A DNA stretch of 64,000 nucleotides, taken from Enterovibrio sp051650965. Lineage in GTDB: Bacteria > Pseudomonadota > Gammaproteobacteria > Enterobacterales > Vibrionaceae. The notes beneath the pieces were generated by a model. The model was not told the DNA's origin. It saw only the letters and a program-made list of their open reading frames with translations, and did not search any database. The stretch spans positions 1-64,000 of the forward strand of contig JBOFRL010000037.1 of NCBI GenBank assembly GCA_051650965.1, given 5' to 3'. Made by a program: the position numbers and the translations under genes. Of the stretch, positions 27,394 through 36,041 are shown one piece after another (the stretch's first letter is position 1; every line of letters begins with the position of its first letter).

Positions 27394-27485
27394 TAACAAT
27401 CATAATCACTGTAGCTCAATGGGACTGTAAACGCCGAGCGTTGACAATCCCATTGAAAACTCGTGATCATCGCGAGGAACTGTTA
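27394..27485 (-). repeat. VCR-like attC site between the bor-like and DUF4145 genes
   Basis: On the minus strand the ends are TAACAG and TTGTTA. The centre is an 18-bp stem with two mismatches and a 3-base loop (27417-27455) containing GTCAACGC and GGCGTTT. Positions 27435-27414 (minus) match 21 of 22 bases of the V. cholerae repeat segment running from GGCGTTT through CAGTCCC to ATTGAGC, as recalled from memory. Size (92 bp), imperfect palindromy and position after one gene and before the next on the same strand are what an attC site should show. There is no T run, so it is not a normal terminator. Confidence 0.65.
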
Positions 27486-27554
27486 ATATCAGCTCAGCCC
27501 GATCCGAGGGAATGTTTTCAGCATGTAGGCGCGCGGCCTGTCATGCCAAACGCA

Positions 27555-27845
27555 TTAGTTTGCGCAGAAAACGCGAGCTTGGCGTGGAGTGTAGATGCCG
27601 AAGGTAACCCATCCTAGAAGTTGGTTGATGATGGTGTGTTGCGCTTCCACACGCACAACGTTCTCAGCACCGCCGCATACTGCAGCTGCATCAATAATTT
27701 TGCTCTGACCAACACCAGAAACGAAGAAATGGTGAGACACTTCTTGAGTAGGCTTAGCTACTTTGTCTGAACGCATGGTGAAAGTTTGTTGGGCACAGCC
27801 CGTGATCATCAGCGCAATCGTTGCAGCCAGTACGACTTTTTTCAT
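27555..27845 (-). CDS. bor: Bor-family lipoprotein
   Basis: A 96-residue outer-membrane lipoprotein. The signal peptide ends in ITGC with the lipid cysteine at residue 17. The mature part follows the lambda Bor/Iss pattern closely: CAQQTFT, HHFFVSGVGQ, CGGAENVV and the C-terminal LLGWVTFGIYTPRQARVFC. In lambda lysogens and ColV plasmids this family gives serum resistance. Start ATG at 27845 with GGAAAG as ribosome site, 12 bases after an alternative ATG. No other phage gene is nearby. On its strand it is followed by a VCR-like site 70 bp beyond the stop, so it may be an integron cassette gene. Confidence 0.88.
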   Translation of the reverse strand: MKKVVLAATIALMITGCAQQTFTMRSDKVAKPTQEVSHHFFVSGVGQSKIIDAAAVCGGAENVVRVEAQHTIINQLLGWVTFGIYTPRQARVFCAN

Positions 27846-28184
27846 TTTACTTTCCATATTATTTTTCTGCTAAATGGGAACGAAATAGGTTATTTTTTGA
27901 AATGTAAATCTTTCTTACTATTTCGCCCAGAAATCTAATCTAATTAAGTAGTTAATACAATATGTAAATTGTTTTAACCGTGGCAAATATTCTAAAAATA
28001 AGGGCGCAGAGCCGGTAAAACGCCGCTGACAAATTTGCTGCATGCTGATCAAAGTGAGTAAAAACAGTGAGTTGTAGATGCGTTTGGTAAGATGCTATTG
28101 TTCCGCGACCAAATAAAATGGAGTTGTCTTTTTGTGTTATCGCTTATTTGCTTGAGGTTGTTTTGCCGATGTTTTTAGTGGCAG
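27846..28184. other. AT-rich gap upstream of the Bor-like gene; candidate small RNA on the plus strand
   Basis: No protein gene is convincing here. On the plus strand a weak promoter can be drawn (TTGTAG at 28072-28077, 18-base spacer, TATTGT at 28096-28101) ahead of the strong terminator at 28185-28207. That would give an RNA of about 100 bases starting near 28107. A 40-codon frame from 28118 begins with a hydrophobic stretch, but it runs through the terminator and has no ribosome site. Confidence 0.4.
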
Positions 28185-28207
28185 AAAAGCGCGCAGGCGC
28201 TTTTTTT
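28185..28207 (+). terminator. Orphan Rho-independent terminator
   Basis: AAAAGCGC / GCGCTTTT perfect 8-bp stem with a GCAG loop and a run of T (28201-28207). The genes on either side are both on the opposite strand, so no annotated transcript explains it. Confidence 0.85.
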
Positions 28208-28273
28208 AAAATGCGCCGCGCAGAAAATGTAAGTCAATGAAATAAGAAAATAAGCGCTGCTTAATTCGCTGTT

Positions 28274-29200
28274 TTATTTGGCAAAAGTAAAAGGGTCGCC
28301 GAGCTGTGAACCCTGCGCGCCAGCCTCCGTTAGCGCCTTGGCAATTTCCATCAGGATCACCCAGCGCCCCTCGCACCACTGCGGCGCCAGCAGCGTCGGC
28401 CTTCTCGCGTTGGCAGAAACGCGGTGATAAACAATCTCTTTGGGCGTGCGCGTGATCATCTCCACCGCGCTTTGGACGTACGCTTCCATGCTGATCGGAG
28501 TGAGCCTGCCCGCGCGCCAACTTTTGGCCATGCTGCTGCCTTCGACGATGTGCAGCGGGTGCAGCTTGATCCCATCGCAGCCGTGCGCGACGACTTGATC
28601 TAACGTGCTGATATGTTGAGATAAATCTTCGTGGGGAAAACCGATAATAAGATGCGTGCACACCTTGATCCCAAGCGCGCGCGCCTTTTTGGCAACCTTT
28701 GCATAGCCCGCAAAGTCGTGGCCGCGATTAATGCGCTGCAGAGTGCGGTCGTTGGCGGTTTGTAAACCCAGCTCGAGCCACACTTCATAACCTTGCTCAA
28801 GGTAGCTGGCCAAAAGCGTCAGTACCTCATCGGGTACGCAATCGGGGCGAGTGCCAACGCATAGCCCGACGATGTCCGCTGTTTTGAGCGCTTGCTGGTA
28901 CATGGCGGCCAATTTTTCAACTTCGGCGTAGGTGCTGGTGTAGGCCTGAAAATAGGCGAGGTATTTTTTGGCACGCGAAAGCTCTTGCGCCCGCTCAGTA
29001 AGCTGCTGATTTATTGATAGTTGCTTTGTGGTTTCATCGGCAAAAGAGGCAACGTTGCAAAATGTGCAGCCGCCGCGGCCGAGTGTGCCATCGCGATTTG
29101 GGCAGCTAAAACCGCCATGGAGCGTCAGTTTATGCACTTTTTCGCCATAGCGGCGCAGTAGATCTTGGCCAAAAGTATTAACAAGGTGGTGCAGCTCCAT
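28274..29200 (-). CDS. yhcC: TIGR01212 radical SAM protein YhcC
   Basis: Radical S-adenosylmethionine protein of unknown substrate. The 308-residue protein is full length compared with E. coli YhcC. The cluster cysteines lie in SCPNRDGTLGRGGCTFCN (a C-x11-C-x2-C arrangement typical of this family), followed by the conserved LAYFQAYTST, VGLCVGTRPDCVPD, LELGLQTAND and HLIIGFP segments. ATG start. Confidence 0.93.
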   Translation of the reverse strand: MELHHLVNTFGQDLLRRYGEKVHKLTLHGGFSCPNRDGTLGRGGCTFCNVASFADETTKQLSINQQLTERAQELSRAKKYLAYFQAYTSTYAEVEKLAAMYQQALKTADIVGLCVGTRPDCVPDEVLTLLASYLEQGYEVWLELGLQTANDRTLQRINRGHDFAGYAKVAKKARALGIKVCTHLIIGFPHEDLSQHISTLDQVVAHGCDGIKLHPLHIVEGSSMAKSWRAGRLTPISMEAYVQSAVEMITRTPKEIVYHRVSANARRPTLLAPQWCEGRWVILMEIAKALTEAGAQGSQLGDPFTFAK

Positions 29201-29320
29201 GAAATCCTACTTCGATAAATGAATGCAGTACGGGCGCGCATCATAGCAAGCTTGTGGAGATCACAAAAGCGCAGCGAGAGCCGCTGAAAAGAGTTGTATA
29301 AAAAAGAGGGGGCGGTGAAA

Positions 29321-29342
29321 TGCGCAGGCAAACGCCTGCGCA
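29321..29342 (-). terminator. Hairpin after rpoD
   Basis: TGCGCAGGC / GCCTGCGCA perfect 9-bp stem with a 4-base loop, 7 bases beyond the rpoD stop. The minus-strand tail is only TTTCACC, so termination strength is uncertain. Confidence 0.65.
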
Positions 29343-29349
29343 GAGGGCA

Positions 29350-31188
29350 TTATTCGTCGAGGAAGCTACGTAACACTTCAGAGCGGCTAGGATGGCGCAA
29401 TTTGCGCAGAGCCTTGGCTTCAATTTGGCGAATACGCTCACGCGTTACGTCAAATTGCTTGCCCACCTCTTCTAATGTGTGGTCGGTGTTCATGTCGATA
29501 CCAAATCGCATGCGCAGCACTTTGGCTTCGCGCGCAGACAGTCCCGCAAGTACTTCGTTGGTCGCCGCCTTCAAGTTATTGATGGTGGCTGAATCCATTG
29601 GCAGCTCTAGCGTGGTATCTTCAATAAAATCACCAAGATGCGAATCTTCATCGTCACCAATCGGCGTCTCCATTGAGATCGGCTCTTTAGCAATTTTGAG
29701 GACTTTGCGGATCTTATCTTCAGGGATCTGCATACGCTCAGCCAGCTCTTCAGGCAGCGGCTCGCGTCCCATCTCTTGCAGCATTTGGCGCGAAATGCGG
29801 TTTAGTTTGTTAATGGTTTCAATCATATGCACCGGAATACGGATGGTGCGCGCCTGATCCGCGATAGAACGCGTGATAGCTTGGCGGATCCACCAGGTCG
29901 CATACGTTGAAAACTTGTAACCGCGGCGATATTCAAATTTATCAACCGCTTTCATCAGGCCGATGTTACCTTCTTGAATCAAATCAAGAAATTGCAGGCC
30001 GCGGTTGGTATATTTTTTGGCGATAGAAATCACCAGACGCAAGTTTGCCTCAACCATCTCTTTTTTCGCGCGGCGAGCTTTCGCTTCACCGATTGACATG
30101 CGACGGCTGATATCTTTGATGCGCTCAACGTTAAGGCCGGTTTCGTCTTCTACCATCTTGAGCTTTTGAATGCAGCGGCGGATGGTTTCGTCGTTTTGCT
30201 TGAGGCGATCAACGTACGGCTTATTGCTGGCAAGCGCGGCGTCAAACCATTTTTCTGAAGACTCGTTACCCGCAAACAGCTGGGTGAACGTCTTCTTCGG
30301 CATTTTGGCTTGATCGATACAGATGCGCATGATGATGCGCTCTTGGGTGCGCACGCGATCCATTGAGTCGCGCATTTCGCTGACCATGCGATCGAATTGC
30401 TTCGGAATTAAGCGAAATTGCTTGAAGACTTCCGCTAACTCTTCGATCAATGCGACGCTGGTGCTGTGAAAGTGGCCGTTTTCGGCGATTGCAGCTTGCA
30501 GGCGATCGTAGCTTTGACGCAGCTGCGAGAATTTTTCCCGCGCAATTTCTGGGTCAATACCAAGATCTTCTTCGCTGTCGCAATCGTCACTCTCGTCGTC
30601 TAAATCGTGATCTTCGTCGTCGAGATCAAGTTCTGTCAGTTCCGAGCCGATGTGCGTTGCCATTGGCAGCAGCTCTTCTTGGTTTGGGTCGACAAAACCT
30701 GAAATAATGTCGGTCAAACGCAGCTCTTCGGCTTCAACTTTGTCAAATTGATCAAGCAGATAAGAGATAGAGGCTGGATATTCGGCTACAGAAATTTGGA
30801 CTTGGTTGATCCCATCTTCGATGCGTTTGGCAATGTCGATTTCGCCTTCGCGAGTCAGCAGCTCAACAGTACCCATTTCGCGCATATACATGCGCACAGG
30901 ATCAGTCGTGCGACCAATTTCTGCTTCAACACTGGACAGTGCCGCTGCCGCCGCTTCAACCGCATCTTCGTCGGCGATGGCTTCAGACATCATCAATTCG
31001 TCGGCATCAGGCGCGGTTTCAACCACTTGAATGCCCATGTCATTGATCATCTGAATAATATCTTCAATTTGATCGGAGTCAACGATATCTTCTGGCAGAT
31101 GGTCGTTAACTTCTGCATAGGTCAGATAGCCTTGTTCTTTGCCTCGTGCGACAAGAAGTTTTAGCTGTGACTGCGGATTTTGATCCAT
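29350..31188 (-). CDS. rpoD: RNA polymerase primary sigma factor (sigma-70)
   Basis: Housekeeping sigma factor, 612 residues (613 in E. coli). Region 1.1 opens MDQNPQSQLKLLVARGKEQG; the non-conserved region has a strongly acidic block (LDDEDHDLDDESDDCDSEED, about 190-215). Region 2 contains the -10 recognition core (FSTYATWWIRQAI), and region 4.2 ends with the -35 helix-turn-helix VTRERIRQIEAKALRKL. It follows dnaG by 85 bp in the macromolecular synthesis operon. Confidence 0.98.
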   Translation of the reverse strand: MDQNPQSQLKLLVARGKEQGYLTYAEVNDHLPEDIVDSDQIEDIIQMINDMGIQVVETAPDADELMMSEAIADEDAVEAAAAALSSVEAEIGRTTDPVRMYMREMGTVELLTREGEIDIAKRIEDGINQVQISVAEYPASISYLLDQFDKVEAEELRLTDIISGFVDPNQEELLPMATHIGSELTELDLDDEDHDLDDESDDCDSEEDLGIDPEIAREKFSQLRQSYDRLQAAIAENGHFHSTSVALIEELAEVFKQFRLIPKQFDRMVSEMRDSMDRVRTQERIIMRICIDQAKMPKKTFTQLFAGNESSEKWFDAALASNKPYVDRLKQNDETIRRCIQKLKMVEDETGLNVERIKDISRRMSIGEAKARRAKKEMVEANLRLVISIAKKYTNRGLQFLDLIQEGNIGLMKAVDKFEYRRGYKFSTYATWWIRQAITRSIADQARTIRIPVHMIETINKLNRISRQMLQEMGREPLPEELAERMQIPEDKIRKVLKIAKEPISMETPIGDDEDSHLGDFIEDTTLELPMDSATINNLKAATNEVLAGLSAREAKVLRMRFGIDMNTDHTLEEVGKQFDVTRERIRQIEAKALRKLRHPSRSEVLRSFLDE

Positions 31189-31273
31189 AGACGGTATCCA
31201 ACTTTGGTGAGAGTGTAGGTGTGCGAAAATGCAAACCGATATTTTAACATGGCAGCAAACTATTGACTAGCTC

Positions 31274-33019
31274 CTAGGCAGTTTCGCTTTGCAGTAGTCG
31301 CCATAACTGGCTGCGTTCATTGCTGTTTAGACCGCCATTGCGATCTTTTTGTTGCAAGTTATCAATCTGTTGTTGGATCGAGCGCGCTAAAATTTTATCG
31401 AGCGCGTCTAAAAATACATTGAACGCGGTTTCCTCGGTCAAATGCAAATCCCAGCTCGCGAGTTTGATAATGATATTTTCGCTTGGTGTGCCGCGCCAGC
31501 ATTCTAACAGTTGTCCAGTGGTGATTTGTGGATTTTTATGCCAAAGCTCAATAATGCGATTAAACAGCGCCATATTGTCGATAGGCAGATGCGCGAGCGG
31601 CGGCAGGTGCTCGGCAAACTGCGGATTTTGCAGCAGCAGCGCTAAAGCTGTGCGCATCGGCGTCTGCTTAATGCCGATATTTTTGGGCGCACTCTGGGTA
31701 GGCGTTTGCGTGACTAGCTTTTTAATTTCATGCGCGTAGCGAAACCCGATGCGCTCGCTCAGCTCATGCTCTACATGCTCGCGCAGCGCGCCGTGCGGCA
31801 TTTTTTCAATCAGCGGCATGGTGAGCGACACAAACTTGGTTTTGCCTGCAAAGCTGGTGAGATCGACTTGCTTGCTGAGCGTGCTAAACAAAAATTCGTT
31901 GAGTGACAAAGCCTGCGTAAGCCTTGTTTCAAAGGCTTCGCGCCCTTCTTTGCGCACAATGGTGTCAGGATCTTCGCCGTCAGGCAAAAAGACAAATTTG
32001 AGCTGGCGGCCATCGCAAAGGTGCGGCAACGCTTGCTCCATCGCGCGCCAAGCGGCCTCTTTACCGGCGCGGTCGCCATCGTAACAGCAGATCACATTCG
32101 AGGTTTGGCGAAAGAGGTGCTGCACTTGCTCGGCGGTCGTCGAGGTGCCAAGCGCGGCGACAGCGTAATCGATGTCAAATTGCGCCAGCGCCACCACATC
32201 CATGTAACCTTCAACCACCAAAATTTTCTCAGGCTCGCGGTGCTGCTGCAGCACTTCGTATAAGCCGTACAGCTCGCGTCCTTTGTGGTAAATGCTTGTT
32301 TGTGGTGAATTTAAATATTTAGGCGTTTGATTGCTCAGCACGCGCCCGCCAAACCCAAGCACGCGGCCACTTTTATCGCGAATGGGGAACATGATGCGGC
32401 CGCGAAAACGGTCGTAGCGGCGCCCCTGCTCATTTTGCGACAGCATGCCTGTGTCCATGAGCGCTTGGCGTGCGGCTTCATCTGTGCCAAATTGGCGCAG
32501 CACTTGGTCCCACTCGTCGGTGATAAATCCAATCGCAAAGCGCTTGGCGATTGCGCCGTTAAGGCCGCGATTTTTAAGGTATTCCACCGCGACTTTGCCT
32601 TTAGCGGTGCGCAGCTGGGCTTGGTAGAAGTTGCTGATCTGCGAGAGCAGCGTGTACAAATCGCGTTTGTGCGCGCTTCTATTTTCTGTTTTGGCCGCGC
32701 TGCCTGACGCTGCGTTTTCGTCATATTCAATGGTGAGGCCTGTGACATTGGCAAGCTCTTCAATGGCCTCGACAAAATCAAGGTTGTCATGCTCCATCAA
32801 AAAGCTGACCGCATTGCCGCTGATCCCGCAGCCAAAACAGTGGTAAAACTGCTTTTCGCGACTCACTGAAAATGAAGGACTTTTTTCATTGTGAAACGGG
32901 CAGCATGCTGAGAAATTGCGCCCTTGCTTTTTAAGCTTAACGCGCGCATCAATGAGCTCAACGATGTCAACGCGAGTGAGCAGATGATCAATAAATGAGC
33001 GAGAAATTCGACCGGCCAT
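31274..33019 (-). CDS. dnaG: DNA primase
   Basis: Makes RNA primers at the replication fork. The 581-residue protein has the N-terminal CHC2 zinc motif (CPFHNEKSPSFSVS...FYHCFGCG), the RNA-polymerase core with TOPRIM (VVEGYMDVVALAQFDID, then CYDGDRAG) and a C-terminal helicase-binding domain. I start at the ATG at 33019 (MAGRISRSFIDHLL), with AGGA 9 bases upstream; the nine codons before it include that ribosome site. Lies between yqeY and rpoD. Confidence 0.97.
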   Translation of the reverse strand: MAGRISRSFIDHLLTRVDIVELIDARVKLKKQGRNFSACCPFHNEKSPSFSVSREKQFYHCFGCGISGNAVSFLMEHDNLDFVEAIEELANVTGLTIEYDENAASGSAAKTENRSAHKRDLYTLLSQISNFYQAQLRTAKGKVAVEYLKNRGLNGAIAKRFAIGFITDEWDQVLRQFGTDEAARQALMDTGMLSQNEQGRRYDRFRGRIMFPIRDKSGRVLGFGGRVLSNQTPKYLNSPQTSIYHKGRELYGLYEVLQQHREPEKILVVEGYMDVVALAQFDIDYAVAALGTSTTAEQVQHLFRQTSNVICCYDGDRAGKEAAWRAMEQALPHLCDGRQLKFVFLPDGEDPDTIVRKEGREAFETRLTQALSLNEFLFSTLSKQVDLTSFAGKTKFVSLTMPLIEKMPHGALREHVEHELSERIGFRYAHEIKKLVTQTPTQSAPKNIGIKQTPMRTALALLLQNPQFAEHLPPLAHLPIDNMALFNRIIELWHKNPQITTGQLLECWRGTPSENIIIKLASWDLHLTEETAFNVFLDALDKILARSIQQQIDNLQQKDRNGGLNSNERSQLWRLLQSETA

Positions 33020-33124
33020 ACGTAGGGTCCTGCAAAAAGAGAGCAATCACAATAAGAAACAGTGTTGACGTGGGCTTTGTAATACGAGGCAAATTACTAC
33101 AAAAGCCAAATAATACAAAAAGTA

Positions 33125-33157
33125 AAACCGCGCATGCGATGCATTAACGCGGCTTTT
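33125..33157 (-). terminator. Internal terminator/attenuator between yqeY and dnaG
   Basis: CCGCG / CGCGG stem around a 15-base loop, followed on the minus strand by TTTTACTTTTTG. E. coli has a well-known leaky terminator between rpsU and dnaG that keeps primase low; this hairpin sits in the equivalent place. Confidence 0.65.
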
Positions 33158-33175
33158 TGGGCGGGAAAGGCACTC

Positions 33176-33619
33176 TTAGGCTAAAAGAGCTTTAACCATT
33201 TGACTGACTTTTCCCAGATCTGCTCGACCTTGAATTTGCGGCTTTAGGATGGCCATGACGCTGCTCATCGCTTGCATCGACGTGGCACCTGACTGCGTTA
33301 CCGCGGCACTAACAAGTTGTTTTAGCTCAACTTCGCTTAGCGCACTGGGCATAAACTCTTCAAGCACCGCTATTTCTGCTAATTCAATGTCGGCAAGATC
33401 TTGGCGATTTGCCGCTTGATATTGGGTGACACTGTCACGGCGCTGTTTTACCATTTTTACCAAAACAGCCAAGATCTGCTCGTCATCAAGGGTGATGCGA
33501 TTATCAACTTCTTGCTGCTTAATGGCAGCCATGATCAGACGAATTGCACCGAGGCGCGCTTTGTCTTTCGCCTTCATTGCACTTTTTTGTTCGTCTTTCA
33601 AACGTTCAATCAATGTCAT
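33176..33619 (-). CDS. yqeY: GatB/YqeY domain protein
   Basis: A 147-residue protein consisting entirely of the YqeY helical fold that also forms the tail of GatB: MTLIERLKDEQKSAMKAKDKARLGAIRLI at the start, RRDSVTQYQAANRQDLA in the middle, and the C-terminal GRADLGKVSQMVKALL. It probably binds tRNA or acts in amidotransferase-like complexes, but its role is unproven. Between rpsU and dnaG, as in many Vibrio- and Pseudomonas-like genomes; E. coli lacks it here. Confidence 0.92.
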   Translation of the reverse strand: MTLIERLKDEQKSAMKAKDKARLGAIRLIMAAIKQQEVDNRITLDDEQILAVLVKMVKQRRDSVTQYQAANRQDLADIELAEIAVLEEFMPSALSEVELKQLVSAAVTQSGATSMQAMSSVMAILKPQIQGRADLGKVSQMVKALLA

Positions 33620-33655
33620 GCGTCTACCCAGCGATCAATTTATTAATTTTGCAAA

Positions 33656-33871
33656 TTAGTACATGCGTACGCGGCGAGCGTTTTCACGCGCCAATTTTTT
33701 CGCATGACGCTTCTTCGCAGCAGCTTTAGCACGCTTGCGAACAGTTGTTGGTTTTTCGTAGCACTCACGACGGCGCACTTCAGACAACACACCGGCTTTT
33801 TCACAAGCACGTTTAAAACGGCGTAGAGCAACATCAAATGGTTCGTTTTCGCGGACTTTAATTACTGGCAT
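33656..33871 (-). CDS. rpsU: 30S ribosomal protein S21
   Basis: A 71-residue, very basic protein matching S21 throughout (MPVIKVRENEPFDVALRRFKR; ending RENARRVRMY). First gene of rpsU-yqeY-dnaG-rpoD. The 280-bp gap to the divergent tsaD should hold the promoters of both. Confidence 0.98.
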   Translation of the reverse strand: MPVIKVRENEPFDVALRRFKRACEKAGVLSEVRRRECYEKPTTVRKRAKAAAKKRHAKKLARENARRVRMY

Positions 33872-34151
33872 ATGCCTTTCACCTTAAGGGTTGTTGATTA
33901 TTACTGGCGATAAATTGACCAGTATTGATTAAAAATGGTGCGAAATTCTAATCAAAGAGTAGGGGGGTTGTAAAGCTTATCGCAAACTAAATCGCCATTC
34001 CCATCTTCATTGAGCTAAAAGCTGAGCGAATGCAGTTGCCATGGCAAGCCTTTGCTGGTGAATTGCGAGGCGCGGCGGTAAGATTGCTGGAAAATTTTAG
34101 CACAGATTTGGCTTGGTCTTTTAGCCGTTTTTTAGCCATAGGATAAAGGTT

Positions 34152-35162
34152 ATGCGAATTTTGGGAATAGAGACATCGTGCGATGAGACAGGCGTTGCCA
34201 TTTATGACGATGAAAAAGGGCTGCTTGCCAATCAGCTCTACAGCCAAGTGCAGCTGCATGCCGACTATGGCGGTGTGGTGCCTGAGCTGGCGTCGCGCGA
34301 TCACATTAAAAAGACCATCCCGCTGGTAAAAGCGGCGCTCGCTGAGGCGGGTCTTACGGCCAATGATTTAGATGGCGTGGCATATACGGCGGGGCCGGGG
34401 CTGATTGGCGCGCTGTTAGTGGGCGCGTGCGTTGGCAAAAGTTTGGCTTACGCGTGGGGATTGCCGGCGATTGCGGTGCACCACATGGAGGGGCATCTGC
34501 TCGCGCCGATGCTTGAAGATGATCCGCCGCCATTTCCGTTTGTCGCGCTGCTCGTTTCAGGCGGTCACACGCAGCTTGTTGAAGTTAAAGGCATTGGCTC
34601 ATATACCATTTTGGGCAGCTCTGTGGACGATGCGGCGGGCGAAGCGTTTGATAAAGTTGGAAAATTGCTGGGGATCGATTATCCGGGCGGCGCGGTGCTG
34701 GCCAAACTTGCCGAGCGTGGCAATCGCGAGCGCTTTACTTTTCCGCGGCCAATGACCAAAGTCCCGGGGCTTGATTTTAGCTTTTCGGGATTAAAAACAT
34801 TTGCTGTTAACACGGCATCAACGCATGGCCTTGATGAGCAGACTCGCGCGGATGTGGCGCGCGCCTTTGAAGACGCGGTGGTCGACACTTTAGTGCTCAA
34901 GTGTAAACGTGCGCTGACGCAGTGCGGCATGTCGCGCCTTGTTGTGGCGGGCGGCGTGAGCGCTAATTTGCATTTGCGCCAGCAGCTTGCGCAGACTCTC
35001 GCGCAAATGGGCGGGCAGGTTTACTACGCGCGGCCGCAGTTTTGTACCGACAATGGCGCGATGATAGCTTACGCAGGCTTGCAGCGGCTAAAATTGGGGC
35101 AAAGTGAGTCGTTGAGCGTGACGGTGCGCCCGCGTTGGCCGCTTGATGAGCTGCATGCTTAG
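34152..35162 (+). CDS. tsaD: tRNA N6-threonylcarbamoyladenosine transferase TsaD
   Basis: Transfers threonylcarbamoyl to A37 of ANN-decoding tRNAs. The 336-residue ASKHA-fold protein has the N-terminal GIETSCDETGVAIYD, the metal ligands H111 and H115 in HHMEGH, the LLVSGGHTQL phosphate loop and the C-terminal FCTDNGAMIAYAG with its aspartate ligand. Divergent from rpsU, the standard placement. Confidence 0.98.
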   Translation: MRILGIETSCDETGVAIYDDEKGLLANQLYSQVQLHADYGGVVPELASRDHIKKTIPLVKAALAEAGLTANDLDGVAYTAGPGLIGALLVGACVGKSLAYAWGLPAIAVHHMEGHLLAPMLEDDPPPFPFVALLVSGGHTQLVEVKGIGSYTILGSSVDDAAGEAFDKVGKLLGIDYPGGAVLAKLAERGNRERFTFPRPMTKVPGLDFSFSGLKTFAVNTASTHGLDEQTRADVARAFEDAVVDTLVLKCKRALTQCGMSRLVVAGGVSANLHLRQQLAQTLAQMGGQVYYARPQFCTDNGAMIAYAGLQRLKLGQSESLSVTVRPRWPLDELHA

Positions 35163-35187
35163 CCGCTCAGTCTAAAACAAATTTTGC

Positions 35188-35787
35188 TTATTTGAGTGAG
35201 CGCTTCGGGTAAATGCGCCGCTCAGTGCCGCTTAGCAGCCGCTTAATGTTTTCTTGATGACGAAAAATGATGAGGCATGAGAGCATCGCGACCGGCAGAG
35301 TAAATTGCGGCTTGATAAACCATGTGAAAAGCGGCGCTATCAGCGCAGGAACCAAGGCGCCAAGCGAGGAATAACCGCTGATCATCACCGTGATCAGCCA
35401 TGCTGAGACCATCATGCTGGTCAAATCAAACCCGATGGGCGCAATCGCGCCTAACGCGGTTGCAACGCCTTTGCCGCCTTGAAAATGGAAAAAAATGGGG
35501 TAAATGTGGCCAAGGCAGGCGCTAACACCGATCATCCCTAAAAAAAATGGCGATATATCAATAAGATACGCGCACCAAACCGGTACCATCCCTTTTAACA
35601 TATCAAAAAACAGCACCAATGTGGCGATGTAACGTCCACCGATGCGAAACACGTTGGTGGCGCCAGGGTTGCAAGAGGCTGTTTTTCTTGGATCGGGCAA
35701 ATGGAAAAGCTGACAAAGCAGTACAGCGCTGGAAATCGACCCCATCAAATAAGCGATAATTATGAATAATAATTCAGTCGCACTCAT
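35188..35787 (-). CDS. plsY: Acyl phosphate:glycerol-3-phosphate acyltransferase PlsY
   Basis: First acylation in phospholipid synthesis. The 199-residue membrane protein has the three cytoplasmic motifs: GSISSAVLLC near residue 16, NPGATNVFRIGG, and HFQGGKGVATALGA. It converges on tsaD with 25 bp between them, and is divergent from folB. Confidence 0.96.
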   Translation of the reverse strand: MSATELLFIIIAYLMGSISSAVLLCQLFHLPDPRKTASCNPGATNVFRIGGRYIATLVLFFDMLKGMVPVWCAYLIDISPFFLGMIGVSACLGHIYPIFFHFQGGKGVATALGAIAPIGFDLTSMMVSAWLITVMISGYSSLGALVPALIAPLFTWFIKPQFTLPVAMLSCLIIFRHQENIKRLLSGTERRIYPKRSLK

Positions 35788-36041
35788 GCAACCTCCTGTC
35801 TATCAACAAAAAAAATGAAGGGCTCGCGCTTGTGCGTGAAATGTTAGTATATCCCATTCGCATAAAAATGGATTTTATCGTAGCAAGCTCGCGCGCTTTT
35901 TGTCTATTTGCGCTTTGGGCTGAGAATTTTGCAGGAAAAGTTGTAAGCTATTGCCTTCGTTGAATTTTATTAGCGCGGATAAATTAGGAGCGCGTGGCGA
36001 TCCTAATTTTATGTTTGTGAAAAATTGTGAGAAACGAATTT

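Noticed and set aside
27417..27455. Reading the 18-bp hairpin as an ordinary terminator
   Set aside because: Neither strand has a T run after the stem, and the VCR-like sequence explains it better.
28118..28240. 40-codon hydrophobic small protein (toxin-like opening)
   Set aside because: No ribosome site, and the frame runs through a strong terminator hairpin, so the mRNA would end before the stop codon.
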